Source: Streptomyces hyderabadensis
Lineage (GTDB): Bacteria; Actinomycetota; Actinomycetes; Streptomycetales; Streptomycetaceae
Assembly (NCBI RefSeq): GCF_020404845.1
Contig: NZ_JAIOJZ010000008.1
Coordinates: 1-64,000 of the forward strand
Direction of reading: 5' to 3'
Length of the DNA stretch: 64,000 nucleotides
Made by a program: the position numbers and the translations under genes. The notes under the pieces were generated by a model. The model had not been told where the DNA came from, made no database searches, and worked only from the letters and a program-made list of their open reading frames with translations. Positions 52,214-62,350 of this stretch are shown here, piece after piece. Within the stretch, counting starts at the first letter, position 1, and each line of letters opens with the position of its first letter.

Positions 52214-55113
52214 GTGCGGCCCGCCTCCGGGCGCGGGGCGGCCCGTTCGATCTGGCGGTCGATCCGGGCGCCGAGGGCCCGCACGATGTCCAGGACCACG
52301 CCGAGCACCAGCAGGTAGACCCCGCAGTCGAAGAGGACGGCGGTGGACAGGTGGGCGTCGCCCCACACGGGCAGGTGGCCGTGCCAGGTCCAGCCGTGCA
52401 GCACGGTGCCCTCGCCGAGGCCGCCGAGCGCGATGCCGGTGGACAGGAACAGGCCGAGGCCGGTGAACAGTCCGGGTTTGAAGGGCACGGCCTCGGCGAG
52501 TTCGTGGCGGCCTCCGGCGAGGTAGCGGGCGATGAAGGCGACGCCCGCGGTCAGACCCGCGACGAAGCCGCCGCCCGGCAGGTTCTCCGCGCACAGCAGC
52601 AGGTAGACGGAGAGGACGAGGACGGGGTGGAAGATGAGGCGGGCGACCACTTCCAGGACCAGGGAGCGGCGTTCGGGGGCGAGGGTGGCGCTGGCGGCGA
52701 GCCAGGTCCGTTCGGGTGCCCCCTCGTCGCCGCTGGGCAGGCCCGCCGACTCGTAGCGGCTGGCCCGCCAGGCGGTGCGCAGTCCCGCGTGCGGATGGTC
52801 CCCGGGCAGCGGCAGTACCGGCTGCTCGGCGCCGTCGGCGCGGCGGTGCAGGTAGATGAGGCTGGTGACGCCGATCGCGGCGGCGGCGAGCACCGCGGAC
52901 TCGCCCATGGTGTCCCAGGCCCGCAGGTCGACCAGGATCGTGGCGACGACGTCCTTGAGCCCGTGGTGCGCGGTCTCCTCGACCATCGCCGCTCCCGCGC
53001 TGTCGGCCCGGCGGTGCCCGGCCATGATCCAGACGACGACGGCGACGGCGGCGCCGCCCGCGAGCGCCACCGGCATCCGCAGCAGGCGCCGCCACCGGCT
53101 GAAGTTCTCCTCGAAGCGCACCGGCATCCGGCGCAGCACCAGCACGAAGACGATCATCGAGACGGTCTCCACGCAGAACTGGGTGAGGGCGAGGTCGGGC
53201 GCGCCCTGCGCGACGAAGAGCAGCGCGGTGCCGTACCCGGTCAGACCGGCGAACACGACGGCCTTCATCCGGCGCCGCACGCCCAGGCAGAGCAGGGCCG
53301 CCGCGCAGGTCAGCAGGGCGACGGCGGCCTGGGCGGGGTGGTCCCACAGGCGCGGGGCGGGCACCGCCGCCCACGGTTCGTCCGCGACGAGCACGGCGAT
53401 CTGCCCGGCGAGGACCACGCTCATGGTCGTCACCAGGTACACCGACAGCGAGCCGCGCTGCACGAACCCGGTGCACTGCAGGGCGGTGCGCTCCAGGGCG
53501 AGCAGCAGCCGTCCGAAGACGAGGTCCGCGGAGCGCCAGGCGAGTCGCTGGCCGGCCCGCGCGACGGGGCCCGCGGCGAGGAACAGCAGCACCCCGCCCG
53601 CCCAGGCCGCGCCGGACAGGCCGAGGGCGGGGCCCGCCCCGTGCCACAGCGCCAGGTGGTAAGGGTGGGCGGGCGCCGGGAACTGCCCGGCGTAGGTGCC
53701 CAGCAGATCCTGGAGCCGGGACACTCCGGGTCCCAGGACGAGGCAGGCCAGGGCGAGCACGGCGGGCGGTGCCAGGAAGACCGCCGGGACGGGGTGTGCG
53801 CGGGTGTCGGGGAGCCCGGGCTTGCGGGCGAAGGCGCCCCACAGGTAGCGCAGGGTGTATGCGGTGGTCAGGGCGGAGCCGACGACGGCCGCGGCGAGCG
53901 CCCAGCGGTCACCGGTGCTCCCGTCCAGGAGCGTCTGGAAGGCGGCCTCCTTGGCACTGAAGCCGAGCAGGGGCGGCACCGCGGCCATCGAGGCGCCGGC
54001 GACCACGGCGACGGCGCACACGGCGGGCAGCCGGCGTCCGAGGCCGGAGAGCCTGCGCAGGTCGCGGGTGCCGGTGGCGTGGTCGACGATGCCGGTGACC
54101 AGGAAGAGCGGCGCCTTGAACAGGGCGTGCCCGAGGATCATCGCGGTGGCGGCCAGGCCGGTGTCGTGGCGGCCCGCGCCGGCCAGCACGGTGAGGAAGC
54201 CGAGCTGGCTGACGGTGCCGTGGGCGAGGACGAGTTTCAGGTCGTGCAGCCGCAGCGCCCGCCAGCCGGCCAGCAGCATCGTCAGCGAGCCGAGGACGAG
54301 CAGCAGCGGGCGCCAGGGCGTGACGTCGGCGAAGGCGGGGGCGAGCCGGGCGACGAGGTAGACGCCGGCCTTGACCATCGCGGCGGCGTGCAGATAGGCG
54401 CTGACCGGGGTGGGGGCGGCCATGGCGTTGGGCAGCCAGAGGCTGAACGGCCAGATCGCGGACTTGGACAGGGCGCCGACGAGGATCAGCACGATCGCCG
54501 TGGGCAGCGCCGCCGACGGGGGCGGCGGGTCGGCCAGGATCGCGGAGATGCGGTAGGTGCCCGCCTCGTGTCCCAGGAGCAGGAAGCCGACCAGCATGGT
54601 CAGTCCGCCGAGCGCGGTGACCGTCAGGGCCTGCAGGGCGCTGCGCCGGTTGCGCTTGTGGTCGCTGGTCTGGCCGATCAGCAGGTAGGAGAAGACGGTC
54701 GTCAGTTCCCAGAAGATGTAGAGCAGGACGAGGTCGTCGGCGAGGACCAGGCCGAGCATCGCCCCGGCGAAGGCGAGGAGGTTCCCCGCGAACCTGCCGA
54801 GCTGCCGCGAGCGGTCGTCGAAGTAGGAGGCGCAGTAGACCAGGACGAGGGTGCCGACGCCCGCGGCGAGCAGCACCATCAGCTCGGCGAGGGCGTCAAG
54901 TCGCAGCGCCCAGTCCACGTGGTAGGTCGGCAGCCACCGCCACTCGGTAGCGTCGGCGCCGCCCGCGGCCGTCGTGCTCCACCGGGTGGCGGCCCAGGCG
55001 GTCGCCGCGGCGGGCGGCAGGGCCAGTACGAGGAAGGCGCGCGTTCCCCACCGTCGCACCAGCAGCCCGGCGAACGGCGCGAGCGCGAAGTGGCAGAGGA
55101 TGAGCGCGGACAC
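52210..55113 (-). CDS. mrpA: Mrp antiporter fused subunit AB
   Basis: 967-residue membrane protein combining MrpA (ND5-like, about 1-690) and MrpB (about 810-945) in one chain, a usual actinobacterial arrangement. Functional sites: LLYIFWELTTVFSYLLIG (helix 5 Glu), KSAIWPFSLWLPNAMAAPTPV (helix 7 Lys) and the MrpB-like LCAENLPGGGFVAGLTAG. It begins the six-gene minus-strand operon mrpAB-C-D-E-F-G, in which every junction is a 4-nt overlap. Moves protons in exchange for Na+/K+. Confidence 0.93.
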   Translation of the reverse strand: MSALILCHFALAPFAGLLVRRWGTRAFLVLALPPAAATAWAATRWSTTAAGGADATEWRWLPTYHVDWALRLDALAELMVLLAAGVGTLVLVYCASYFDDRSRQLGRFAGNLLAFAGAMLGLVLADDLVLLYIFWELTTVFSYLLIGQTSDHKRNRRSALQALTVTALGGLTMLVGFLLLGHEAGTYRISAILADPPPPSAALPTAIVLILVGALSKSAIWPFSLWLPNAMAAPTPVSAYLHAAAMVKAGVYLVARLAPAFADVTPWRPLLLVLGSLTMLLAGWRALRLHDLKLVLAHGTVSQLGFLTVLAGAGRHDTGLAATAMILGHALFKAPLFLVTGIVDHATGTRDLRRLSGLGRRLPAVCAVAVVAGASMAAVPPLLGFSAKEAAFQTLLDGSTGDRWALAAAVVGSALTTAYTLRYLWGAFARKPGLPDTRAHPVPAVFLAPPAVLALACLVLGPGVSRLQDLLGTYAGQFPAPAHPYHLALWHGAGPALGLSGAAWAGGVLLFLAAGPVARAGQRLAWRSADLVFGRLLLALERTALQCTGFVQRGSLSVYLVTTMSVVLAGQIAVLVADEPWAAVPAPRLWDHPAQAAVALLTCAAALLCLGVRRRMKAVVFAGLTGYGTALLFVAQGAPDLALTQFCVETVSMIVFVLVLRRMPVRFEENFSRWRRLLRMPVALAGGAAVAVVVWIMAGHRRADSAGAAMVEETAHHGLKDVVATILVDLRAWDTMGESAVLAAAAIGVTSLIYLHRRADGAEQPVLPLPGDHPHAGLRTAWRASRYESAGLPSGDEGAPERTWLAASATLAPERRSLVLEVVARLIFHPVLVLSVYLLLCAENLPGGGFVAGLTAGVAFIARYLAGGRHELAEAVPFKPGLFTGLGLFLSTGIALGGLGEGTVLHGWTWHGHLPVWGDAHLSTAVLFDCGVYLLVLGVVLDIVRALGARIDRQIERAAPRPEAGRT

Positions 55114-55171
55114 CCGACAGTGATATATCGGGCATCTCGCCTGAGCGCCCAGGCACGCCGCTGGGAGAACA

Positions 55172-55213
55172 ATCGAGGGGCTGTTTCGGATCTCTCCGAA
55201 ACAGCCCCTCGAT
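55172..55213 (-). terminator. Strong terminator after the second tRNA-Pro
   Basis: A 19-bp perfect stem (55172-55190 with 55195-55213) with a TCTC loop, 17 nt downstream of the tRNA end on the minus strand and upstream of mrpA. It isolates the antiporter operon from tRNA transcription. Confidence 0.75.
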
Positions 55214-55229
55214 CAACGACCGTCTCCAG

Positions 55230-55303
<74 letters not shown>

Positions 55304-55408
55304 ATGCCCGCCTGACCTGGGGTTTCCCCCGGTCGAACGCGCAGGAAAACCATACCGCACTCGGGCCGGTGGTCGCGCATCGCTTTTCCGGGGCGGGCTC
55401 CGGCGGCG

Positions 55409-56710
55409 TCAGCACTTGCGGGTGCGGGACGGCTCCGCCCCGGCCGGGGCGCCGCTCGGCCCCGCCGTGGCCGCCTCCGCCCGCACCAGCCCGCGCACCG
55501 CCGGTATCAGGAGCAGGGCCGAGCACACGGCGAAGCTGGTCGCACCGGCGACGAGCAGGACGTTCTCGGCGCCGAGAACGGAGGCGGCCGGGCCGGCCAG
55601 GGCCTGGCCGACGGGCATCATCGCGAGCGAGCCCGCCACGTCGTAGGCGTGGATGCGGTTGAGGACGTCCGGCGGGACCTGGGTCTGCACGCTGGTCGCC
55701 CACATCACGCCCCAGAAGGACAGGCCGGCCCCGGCGACGGCCGCTCCGGCCGCCATGACGGGTACGCCCAGCCCGAAACCGACGCTCGCCGGGAAGGCGG
55801 CGAAGCCCACGAGGGCGATCGCCCCGGCCCGGAGCATGCGCAGCGGCCGCAGCCGCAGGGCGAGCAGGCCCCCCACGACGGTCCCCGCGCCCAGGGCGGA
55901 GTTGACCAGCCCGTAGGCGCGCGGGCCGTGCTCCTGCACCACCTCGGTGGCGACCAGCGGGACGGTCGGGCCCCAGACCGCGATCATGTACACGCACCAG
56001 ACGGCTATGACGCTCCACAGCCAGGGTCGCGCACGGAACTCCCGCCAGCCCTGGACCAGGTCGGCACGGAAGGCCTTGCTCCCGCGGCCGGACACCGCCC
56101 GGCCGCCCGGCGCGGGCGGAGGCAGCCGGAGCAGCAGCAGGCACAGGGCGCTGATCGCGTACGTGGCGGCGTGGGCGGCGAAGACCCCGCCGGGCGAGGC
56201 GAAGCCGACCAGGAGGCCCGCCACGGCGGGCCCGGCGAGCTGGGCGGCGGACTCGGCCACCCGTATCGCACCGTTGGCGCCCTGGACGTCGGAGGCGAGC
56301 CGGGGCACGGTGCTGGCGACGCCGGGCTGGAAGACGGCGCCCGCGACCCCGTTGACGAACCCGATGACGCAGATCTGCCAGAGCACGACGTGCCCGGAGA
56401 AGAACAGCGCGGCGGCCGCGGCCTGGGTGCCGAGCCGGACCAGGTCGGCGCCGATCATCAGCTTGCGGGTGCTGAAGCGGTCGGCGAGGACTCCGCCGAA
56501 GACGACCAGACCGGCGAAGGCGGCGGCCGTCGCGGCCATGGCTAGGCCGACCGCGCCCGCGCCGTACCCGTGCTGGAGCAGTCCGGCGGCGAGCGCGACG
56601 GGCAGCATGGTGTCGCCGAGCCGGGCCACCGCCCGGGCGGCGAAGAACAGCGCGAAGTCCCGCGACCAGACGGCTCGCGCCGCCGTCGGCCGCAGCGACG
56701 TACCGGGCAT
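55409..56710 (-). CDS. MFS transporter (MFS_3/enterobactin-exporter type)
   Basis: 433-residue 12-helix protein with VWSRDFALFFAARAVARLGDTMLPVAL at the N-terminus and GGVLADRFSTRKLMIGADLVRLG as motif A, typical of the MFS_3 group (EntS-like and macrolide exporters). AESAAQLAGPAVAGLLVG is helix 5. ATG at 56710. Probably exports a small hydrophobic compound; alone between tRNA-Pro and an MmcQ-like gene. Confidence 0.9.
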   Translation of the reverse strand: MPGTSLRPTAARAVWSRDFALFFAARAVARLGDTMLPVALAAGLLQHGYGAGAVGLAMAATAAAFAGLVVFGGVLADRFSTRKLMIGADLVRLGTQAAAAALFFSGHVVLWQICVIGFVNGVAGAVFQPGVASTVPRLASDVQGANGAIRVAESAAQLAGPAVAGLLVGFASPGGVFAAHAATYAISALCLLLLRLPPPAPGGRAVSGRGSKAFRADLVQGWREFRARPWLWSVIAVWCVYMIAVWGPTVPLVATEVVQEHGPRAYGLVNSALGAGTVVGGLLALRLRPLRMLRAGAIALVGFAAFPASVGFGLGVPVMAAGAAVAGAGLSFWGVMWATSVQTQVPPDVLNRIHAYDVAGSLAMMPVGQALAGPAASVLGAENVLLVAGATSFAVCSALLLIPAVRGLVRAEAATAGPSGAPAGAEPSRTRKC

Positions 56711-56838
56711 GCGTGCTCTCCCCTCCCCTTGCCCTCCGGTGGCGCCGTACGTCCGACAGCCGGGACCCCCCTCCGGTCCCGGCTGTCACGCACGTCTTCG
56801 GATCATGCCACGGGGCACTTACAACGCCCGAGGGGTTT

Positions 56839-57198
56839 TCAGTCCCCGGCGGGCAGCCCCAGCCGGGGGTGCGCCTCCAGCAGCCGGGTCGGGGCCGCCT
56901 GGCGCCAGGAGTCGGCGAGGATGTCGCGCAGCTCGTCCTCGCCCTCCAGGGCGGCGAGCCGGGCCCGCACCCAGGCGAACTGGGCCTCGTGCGCGGCGAT
57001 CCAGAACTTCTCCGGCTCGGCCAGCACCAGTTCGTCGCGTTCCTCCTTCGGGCAGCGCACCGCGAGGGAGGTCTCCTCCTCGGGCAGGGTCGCGAACATC
57101 TTTCCCGCGACCCGGAAGGTGGGCATGCTCCAGGCGATCTTCTCCGTCGTGTCCGGCAGGGACAGGGCGATACGGCGTACGTCTTCTGCGTCCGGCAT
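56839..57198 (-). CDS. MmcQ/YjbR-like protein
   Basis: 119 residues of the MmcQ/YjbR double-wing fold: MPDAEDVRRIALSLPDTTEKIAWSMPTFRVAGKMFATL at the start, then SLAVRCPKEERDEL and the DSWRQAAPTRLLEAH end. The ATG at 57198 is preferred; a GTG ten codons earlier is possible. Related to DNA-binding-like proteins of unknown function. Next to an acetyltransferase gene on the same strand (30-nt gap). Confidence 0.88.
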   Translation of the reverse strand: MPDAEDVRRIALSLPDTTEKIAWSMPTFRVAGKMFATLPEEETSLAVRCPKEERDELVLAEPEKFWIAAHEAQFAWVRARLAALEGEDELRDILADSWRQAAPTRLLEAHPRLGLPAGD

Positions 57199-57228
57199 GA
57201 CAGGCACGGTATCGGCCGCCACCGACAA

Positions 57229-57774
57229 TCACCCGGTGACGGCGGGCGTCGCCACCCGCACGCCGACCTGCTTGAAGTACAGCGTCGTCGGCCGCAGTTC
57301 GCCGCGCGGGTCGGCCGCGTAGTCGGGGATCGTGCCGGCCCGGGTCCACCCGGTGGACCGGTACAGGTGCTCGGCGGGGCTGCCGGTCTCGGTGTCGAGA
57401 TGGAGCAGGGTGATCCCGGCCGCCGCGGCCGCCTCCTCGGCGGTGGCCAGCAGCCGGCGGCCCAGTCCCCGGCCGCGGGCCCCGCGGGACACCATGAGCT
57501 TGACCAGCTCCGCGCGGTGGCGGCTGTTGGGCTTGTCCGGCAGGGCGAGGCTCACGGTTCCGGTCACCCGCTCCCCCTCCCGCGCCACCCAGACGGCGAG
57601 CTGCCCGGCGGCCACGGCGGCGGCCCGCCCGCACCACCAGTCGGCGGCCTCCGCGTGGCCGAGCGGGGCGAGGAAGCCGACGGAGGCGCCGCCCGCGACG
57701 GTGTCGGTCAGCAGAGCGGCCAGGCCGTCCAGCAACGCCGTCACTCCGTGCTCGTCGAGTCTTTGCACGATCAC
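57229..57774 (-). CDS. GNAT acetyltransferase
   Basis: 181-residue GNAT-family enzyme. The acetyl-CoA loop is VSRGARGRGLGRRLL (Q/RxxGxG/A, about 103-117), preceded by ELVKLM; motif B is HLYRSTGWTRAG. GTG at 57774 overlaps the upstream XRE-regulator stop by 4 nt (GTGA). Likely acetylates an amine or antibiotic sensed by that regulator; substrate unknown. Confidence 0.9.
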   Translation of the reverse strand: MIVQRLDEHGVTALLDGLAALLTDTVAGGASVGFLAPLGHAEAADWWCGRAAAVAAGQLAVWVAREGERVTGTVSLALPDKPNSRHRAELVKLMVSRGARGRGLGRRLLATAEEAAAAAGITLLHLDTETGSPAEHLYRSTGWTRAGTIPDYAADPRGELRPTTLYFKQVGVRVATPAVTG

Positions 57775-58349
57775 GGCAGCACCACCGCCAGCGCGTAGCG
57801 CGCGCCCTCGGGTCCGGCGGACCGGAACCGGGTCGGGCCCCACACGCGCATCCGCAGGCAGTCCCCGGTGGCGAGGTGGTGCGCCACGTCCTGCGTCGTG
57901 ATCTCCAGGGCCCCTTCCAGGACCCAGAGGTGCTGTTCCAGGCCGGGCACGGGCGGCCGGTCGTAGGCGATGTCGGCGCCCGCGGCCAGCCGCCCCTCGA
58001 CGAGTTCGCCGCGCAGTCCGGCGTGCGGCGGGGACACCGAGCGGCGTACGAACCCGGCCGGGCGGTCCTCCCACACGGGCTGCTCGGCGGCCCGCACCAG
58101 CAGCGCGGGTTCCGCCTCGACCTCGCTGAGCAGCCGGGACATGGTCCGTCCGTAGACCGCGCAGAGCCGGTTGAGCACGGCTGCGGTGGGGCTGGTCTCG
58201 GCCCGCTCGGCCCGGGACAGCGTGGACCGGCTCACCCCGCTGCGCTCCGCCAGCTCCCCCAGCGACCAGCCGCGTTCGGCCCGCAGTTCGGCCAGGCGGG
58301 CGGCGAGCCGGACGTCCACCGGGTCCGCACCCTCGTCATCATGTCTCAT
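57771..58349 (-). CDS. XRE regulator with C-terminal cupin
   Basis: 192 residues: HTH_3 (about 15-70) with LAELRAERGWSLGELAERSGVSRSTLSRAE, then a cupin barrel (about 95-190) that probably binds a small ligand. The ATG at 58349 is preferred over an upstream GTG at 58379 because the ten codons between them are the arm of an inverted repeat. Overlaps the acetyltransferase start by 4 nt, making a two-gene operon. The palindrome at its 5' end implies autorepression. Confidence 0.88.
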   Translation of the reverse strand: MRHDDEGADPVDVRLAARLAELRAERGWSLGELAERSGVSRSTLSRAERAETSPTAAVLNRLCAVYGRTMSRLLSEVEAEPALLVRAAEQPVWEDRPAGFVRRSVSPPHAGLRGELVEGRLAAGADIAYDRPPVPGLEQHLWVLEGALEITTQDVAHHLATGDCLRMRVWGPTRFRSAGPEGARYALAVVLP

Positions 58350-58377
58350 ATCCGGGACGCTATCCCGGAAATGAGAC
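58343..58377. promoter_or_regulatory. 15-bp inverted repeat over the regulator start
   Basis: GTCTCATATCCGGGA (58343-58357), spacer CGCTA, TCCCGGAAATGAGAC (58363-58377); one mismatch. It covers the ATG of the XRE-cupin gene, so binding would block its own expression. Confidence 0.7.
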
Positions 58378-58395
58378 ACCCTGGTTACGGAAGCC

Positions 58396-59298
58396 TCACA
58401 CCCGGGCCGCCTCGCCGAGCGCGTCCAGCACCTGGCGGATCAGCGGGTGCTCCTCGGCGCCCCGGCGTACGGCCGCGAAGACGCGGCGGGTCGGCGCGAT
58501 CCCGTCGACCGGGCGGACGACCACGCCGGTGAGGTCGGTGCCGTGCAGCGCCGAGCGCGGGACGAGCGCCACCCCGGCGTCGGCCGCGGCGAGCGACACC
58601 ACGGCGCGGAAGTCGTCCGAGGAGTGTTCCAGGCGGGGCTGGAACCCGGCGTTCTCGCAGGCCAGCACCACCACGTCGTGGCACGGGTTTCCCGGGTAGG
58701 GGCCGATCCAGGTGTCCTTGGCCAGCTCGGCGAGCGGCACCTCCGCGGCGTCGGCGAGGCGGTGGGCGACCGGGACGACCGCGTCGAAGGGCTCGGCGTA
58801 CAGCGGGACGTGGGTCAGCCGCGGGTCGTCGGCGGCCGGCGCCCCGCGGTACTCGACGGCGACGGCCACGTCGACCTGCCGGTCCAGGACCATCGGCAGG
58901 CTGGCGTCGCCCTCGGCGTCCTGGACGCGGATCCGGATGCCGGGCGCCGACGCCGCGAGGCGGGCCAGGGCGGGCGCGACGACGAGGGCGATGCCGGTCG
59001 CGAAGGAGGCGACCGTGACGGTGCCGGCCTCGCCCGAGCCGTACGCGGCCAGCTCGGCCTCCGCTCGCTCCAGCTGGGCGAGGACGGCGTTGGTGTGGCT
59101 GAGCAGGATCTCCCCGGCCGGGGTCAGCCGTACGCCCTTGGCGCCGCGCTCGACCAGGCGGTGCCCGGTCTCCTGCTCCAGGGCGGCGAGCTGCTGGGAG
59201 ACCGCGGACGGGGTGAGGTACAGCGCGGCGGCAGCCGCCGTCACGGTGCGGTGGTCCGCCACCGCTCGCAGGATGTGCAGCCGCCGCGCCTCGATCAT
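58396..59298 (-). CDS. LysR-family regulator
   Basis: 300 residues. HTH (about 1-60) with VTAAAAALYLTPSAVSQQLAALEQETG; LysR substrate domain with FATGIALVVAPALARL and GVALVPRSAL. ATG at 59298. Thirty nucleotides downstream of kbl on the same strand, so possibly the last gene of the tdh-kbl operon and a regulator of threonine/glycine use, or independent. Ligand unknown. Confidence 0.9.
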   Translation of the reverse strand: MIEARRLHILRAVADHRTVTAAAAALYLTPSAVSQQLAALEQETGHRLVERGAKGVRLTPAGEILLSHTNAVLAQLERAEAELAAYGSGEAGTVTVASFATGIALVVAPALARLAASAPGIRIRVQDAEGDASLPMVLDRQVDVAVAVEYRGAPAADDPRLTHVPLYAEPFDAVVPVAHRLADAAEVPLAELAKDTWIGPYPGNPCHDVVVLACENAGFQPRLEHSSDDFRAVVSLAAADAGVALVPRSALHGTDLTGVVVRPVDGIAPTRRVFAAVRRGAEEHPLIRQVLDALGEAARV

Positions 59299-59327
59299 GG
59301 GATCGATTCTCTCAGGTCACCGGGGCT

Positions 59328-60521
59328 TCAGGCGTCGAGCTGTTCCCGCGCGGAGACGAAGGCGTCCACCGCGCGGTTCACGTCGTCGGTGGAGTGCGCG
59401 GCGGACAGCTGGACCCGGATACGGGCCTTGTCCTGCGGGACGACCGGGTAGGAAAAGCCGATCACGTACACGCCGCGCTCCAGGAGCAGCTCCGCCATGC
59501 GGCCCGCCTTCGACGCGTCGCCGATCATGACGGGCGCGATGGGGTGGTCGCCGGGAAGGATGTCGAAGCCCTCCTCGGTCATCCGGCGGCGGAACAGGGC
59601 GGTGTTCTCGGCCAGCCGCACCCGCAGGTCGTCGGCCGACTCCAGCAGGTCGAGCACCTTGAGGGAGGCGGCGGCGATCACCGGCGCGAGGGTGTTGGAG
59701 AAGAGGTACGGGCGGGAGCGCTGGCGCAGCAGGGCGACGATCTCGGCGCGCGCGGCGACGTAGCCGCCGGAGGCGCCGCCGAGCGCCTTGCCGAGGGTGC
59801 CGGTGATGATGTCGACGCGGTCCATGACGCCGTGCAGCTCGGGGGTGCCGCGGCCGCCGGGGCCGACGAAGCCGACGGCGTGGGAGTCGTCGACCATGAC
59901 CATGGCGTCGTAGCGCTCGGCGAGGTCGCAGATCTCGTCCAGCGGGGCCACGTAGCCGTCCATGGAGAACACGCCGTCGGTGACGATCAGGCGGCGCCGG
60001 GCGTCGGACGCGTCCTTGAGCTGCCGCTCAAGGTCGGCGAGGTCGCGGTTGGCGTACCGGAAGCGGCGGGCCTTGGACAGCCGGATGCCGTCGATGATCG
60101 AGGCGTGGTTGAGGGCGTCGGAGATCACCGCGTCCTCGGGGCCCAGCAGGGTCTCGAAGACGCCGCCGTTGGCGTCGAAGCAGGAGGAGTAGAGGATGGT
60201 GTCCTCCTGGCCGAGGAACGCGGAGAGCCGGGCCTCCAGTTCCTTGTGCACCTCCTGGGTGCCGCAGATGAAGCGGACGGAGGCCATGCCGTAGCCCCAG
60301 CGGTCCAGTGCCTCGTGGGCGGCGGCGACGACCTCGGGGTGGTCGGCGAGGCCGAGGTAGTTGTTGGCGCAGAAGTTGAGGACCTCGCCGGGGCGGCCGC
60401 CCGCGGTGACCTCGACGGTCGCGGACTGCGGGGTGCCGATGACGCGCTCGGGCTTGTGCAGGCCGGCGGCGCGGATCTCGTCGAGGGTGGCGCGCAGGTC
60501 GTCGCGCACGGAGTCGAACAT
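59328..60521 (-). CDS. kbl: Glycine C-acetyltransferase
   Basis: 397-residue PLP enzyme of the alpha-oxoamine synthase family, the expected size for 2-amino-3-ketobutyrate CoA ligase. It has the [14 protein letters not shown] start, [32 protein letters not shown] and the PLP-lysine motif [14 protein letters not shown]. Splits 2-amino-3-oxobutyrate with CoA to glycine and acetyl-CoA. ATG at 60521 follows AGGAGC. Pairs with tdh, 37 nt upstream on the same strand. Confidence 0.95.
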   Translation of the reverse strand: MFDSVRDDLRATLDEIRAAGLHKPERVIGTPQSATVEVTAGGRPGEVLNFCANNYLGLADHPEVVAAAHEALDRWGYGMASVRFICGTQEVHKELEARLSAFLGQEDTILYSSCFDANGGVFETLLGPEDAVISDALNHASIIDGIRLSKARRFRYANRDLADLERQLKDASDARRRLIVTDGVFSMDGYVAPLDEICDLAERYDAMVMVDDSHAVGFVGPGGRGTPELHGVMDRVDIITGTLGKALGGASGGYVAARAEIVALLRQRSRPYLFSNTLAPVIAAASLKVLDLLESADDLRVRLAENTALFRRRMTEEGFDILPGDHPIAPVMIGDASKAGRMAELLLERGVYVIGFSYPVVPQDKARIRVQLSAAHSTDDVNRAVDAFVSAREQLDA

Positions 60522-60558
60522 GTCAAACGCTCCTGGAGAGACGGGAGATGAGGGTGGC

Positions 60559-61587
60559 TTACGCGGTCCAGTCGAGGATGACCTTGCCGCCCCGGCCGCT
60601 CGCCGCGTCGGCGAACGCGGCCTCGAAGTCGCGGTGGGAGTACCGGCCGGTGATCACCGGGGCGAGGTCGAGGCCGCCTTCGAGCAGCACGGACATGGCG
60701 TACCAGGTCTCGAACATCTCGCGGCCGTAGATGCCCTTGACGGTGATCATGGAGGTGACGATCCGGGCCCAGTCGACCGGGAACTCCTCGGCCGGCAGGC
60801 CGAGCATGGCGATCCGGCCGCCGTGCGTCATGTTGGCGATCATGTCGCGCATGGCCTCGGGACGGCCGGACATCTCCAGGCCGATGTCGAAGCCCTCGCG
60901 CAGGCCCAGCTCGCGCTGTCCGTCGGCGATGGTGGCGCCCGAGACGTTCAGGGCGAGGCTGACGCCGACCTTGCGGGCGAGGTCCAGCCGCTCCTCGCTC
61001 ACGTCGGTGATCACGACGTTGCGGGCGCCGGCGTGCCGGGCCACGGCGGCGGCCATCAGGCCGATCGGTCCGGCGCCGGTGATCAGCACGTCCTCGCCGA
61101 CCAGCGGGAAGGACAGCGCGGTGTGCACGGCGTTGCCGAACGGGTCGAAGATCGCGGCGACGTCGAGGTCGACGGGGACGCGGTGCACCCAGACGTTGGT
61201 GGCGGGCAGGGCGACGTACTCGGCGAACGCCCCGTCCCGGCCGACGCCGAGGCCGACCGTGGCGCGGCACAGGTGGCGCCGTCCGGCCAGGCAGTTGCGG
61301 CACTTGCCGCAGACCAGGTGGCCCTCGCCGCTGACCCGGTCGCCGGTCTTGATGTCGGTGACGTCTCGCCCGGTCTCCACGACCTCGCCGACGAACTCGT
61401 GGCCGACGACGAGCGGGGTGCGGATGGCCTGCTGCGCCCAGCCGTCCCAGGCCCGGATGTGCAGGTCGGTGCCGCAGATGCCGGTGCGCAGCACCTTGAT
61501 GAGCACATCACCGGGTCCCACGGCGGGCTCGGGCACGTCCGCGAGCCACAGCCCGGGCTCCGCCTTCTCCTTGACCAGCGCCTTCAA
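60559..61587 (-). CDS. tdh: L-threonine 3-dehydrogenase
   Basis: 342-residue zinc alcohol-dehydrogenase-family enzyme. Catalytic zinc ligands in GICGTDLH and VVGHEFVGE; structural zinc [15 protein letters not shown]; Rossmann loop [18 protein letters not shown]-typical NVSGATI. The TTG at 61587 is taken as start because AGGAG sits 8 nt upstream and the protein then has the normal TDH length and beginning (MKALVKEK). Oxidises threonine to 2-amino-3-oxobutyrate with NAD+, feeding Kbl. Confidence 0.95.
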   Translation of the reverse strand: MKALVKEKAEPGLWLADVPEPAVGPGDVLIKVLRTGICGTDLHIRAWDGWAQQAIRTPLVVGHEFVGEVVETGRDVTDIKTGDRVSGEGHLVCGKCRNCLAGRRHLCRATVGLGVGRDGAFAEYVALPATNVWVHRVPVDLDVAAIFDPFGNAVHTALSFPLVGEDVLITGAGPIGLMAAAVARHAGARNVVITDVSEERLDLARKVGVSLALNVSGATIADGQRELGLREGFDIGLEMSGRPEAMRDMIANMTHGGRIAMLGLPAEEFPVDWARIVTSMITVKGIYGREMFETWYAMSVLLEGGLDLAPVITGRYSHRDFEAAFADAASGRGGKVILDWTA

Positions 61588-61774
61588 CTGAACGGCTCCT
61601 GACGGGGTGAGGTCCCGGCGCAGGGCACACCGAGGCGGCCCGCGTCCGGGGAGGGGAGGGGAATCGCACAGCAATCTGCCGTACGGCACCGCCCCGGGTC
61701 CATCGAGCCTTTCTTAAGCCCGGCCGCAGCTTTCCTTCACGCCGCACGCCCCGGGCGCCCGGCCGACCTGCGAT

Positions 61775-62350
61775 TCACAGCGGGAGCCCGTCCTGCGCAC
61801 TGCGCTCGATCCGCCGTACCAGGTCGGCCGCCGCCGACTTGATCGTGGCCAGGCCCGCGGTCCCCCAGGCCCGGGGCCGCACGTCGGCGGCGGACACGGT
61901 GCCGAGCACCGTGCCGGTGCTGTCGATGAGCGGGGCGCCCAGGTAGGAGCGGATGCCGAAGGCGTCGACGACTGGGTTGCCCGCGAAGCGCGGGTAGTCG
62001 CGCACGTCCTCCAGGACCAGCGCCTTGCGCCGGACCACCACATGGGGGCAGAAGCCGTGGTCGCGGGGCTGCACCCGGCCGAACTCGGGGCTGGTCCCGT
62101 CCCCGCGGGTCACCGGAGGGACGTCCGGCACCCGCAGCCCCGCGAAGAACTGCCCGCCCTCCACCAGGAAGTTGACCATCGCGTACGGCGCCTCGGCGAG
62201 GCCGGCGAGGTGGTCGGCGTAGGCGTCGAGGGCCGGATCGGGGCGCTCCGCCAGGCCGAGCCGACGCAGCCGTCGTACCCGCTCGGGGGCCTCCCGGTCC
62301 TCGGGGGTGAGCAGCAGACGTCCGGCCGGGCGTGGCGGGTCGTAGCTCAT
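61775..62350 (-). CDS. GAF-domain protein of the conservon
   Basis: 191 residues with one GAF domain (about 35-185): LAEAPYAMVNFLVEGGQFFAG, a central FCPHVVVRRKALVLEDVRD and SYLGAPLIDSTGTVLGTVSAAD. This is the short signalling GAF type without a phytochrome Cys. ATG at 62350 overlaps the cvnD stop by 4 nt. In other conservons this place holds a cytochrome P450; here the GAF protein may sense a ligand or interact with CvnD. Confidence 0.88.
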   Translation of the reverse strand: MSYDPPRPAGRLLLTPEDREAPERVRRLRRLGLAERPDPALDAYADHLAGLAEAPYAMVNFLVEGGQFFAGLRVPDVPPVTRGDGTSPEFGRVQPRDHGFCPHVVVRRKALVLEDVRDYPRFAGNPVVDAFGIRSYLGAPLIDSTGTVLGTVSAADVRPRAWGTAGLATIKSAAADLVRRIERSAQDGLPL

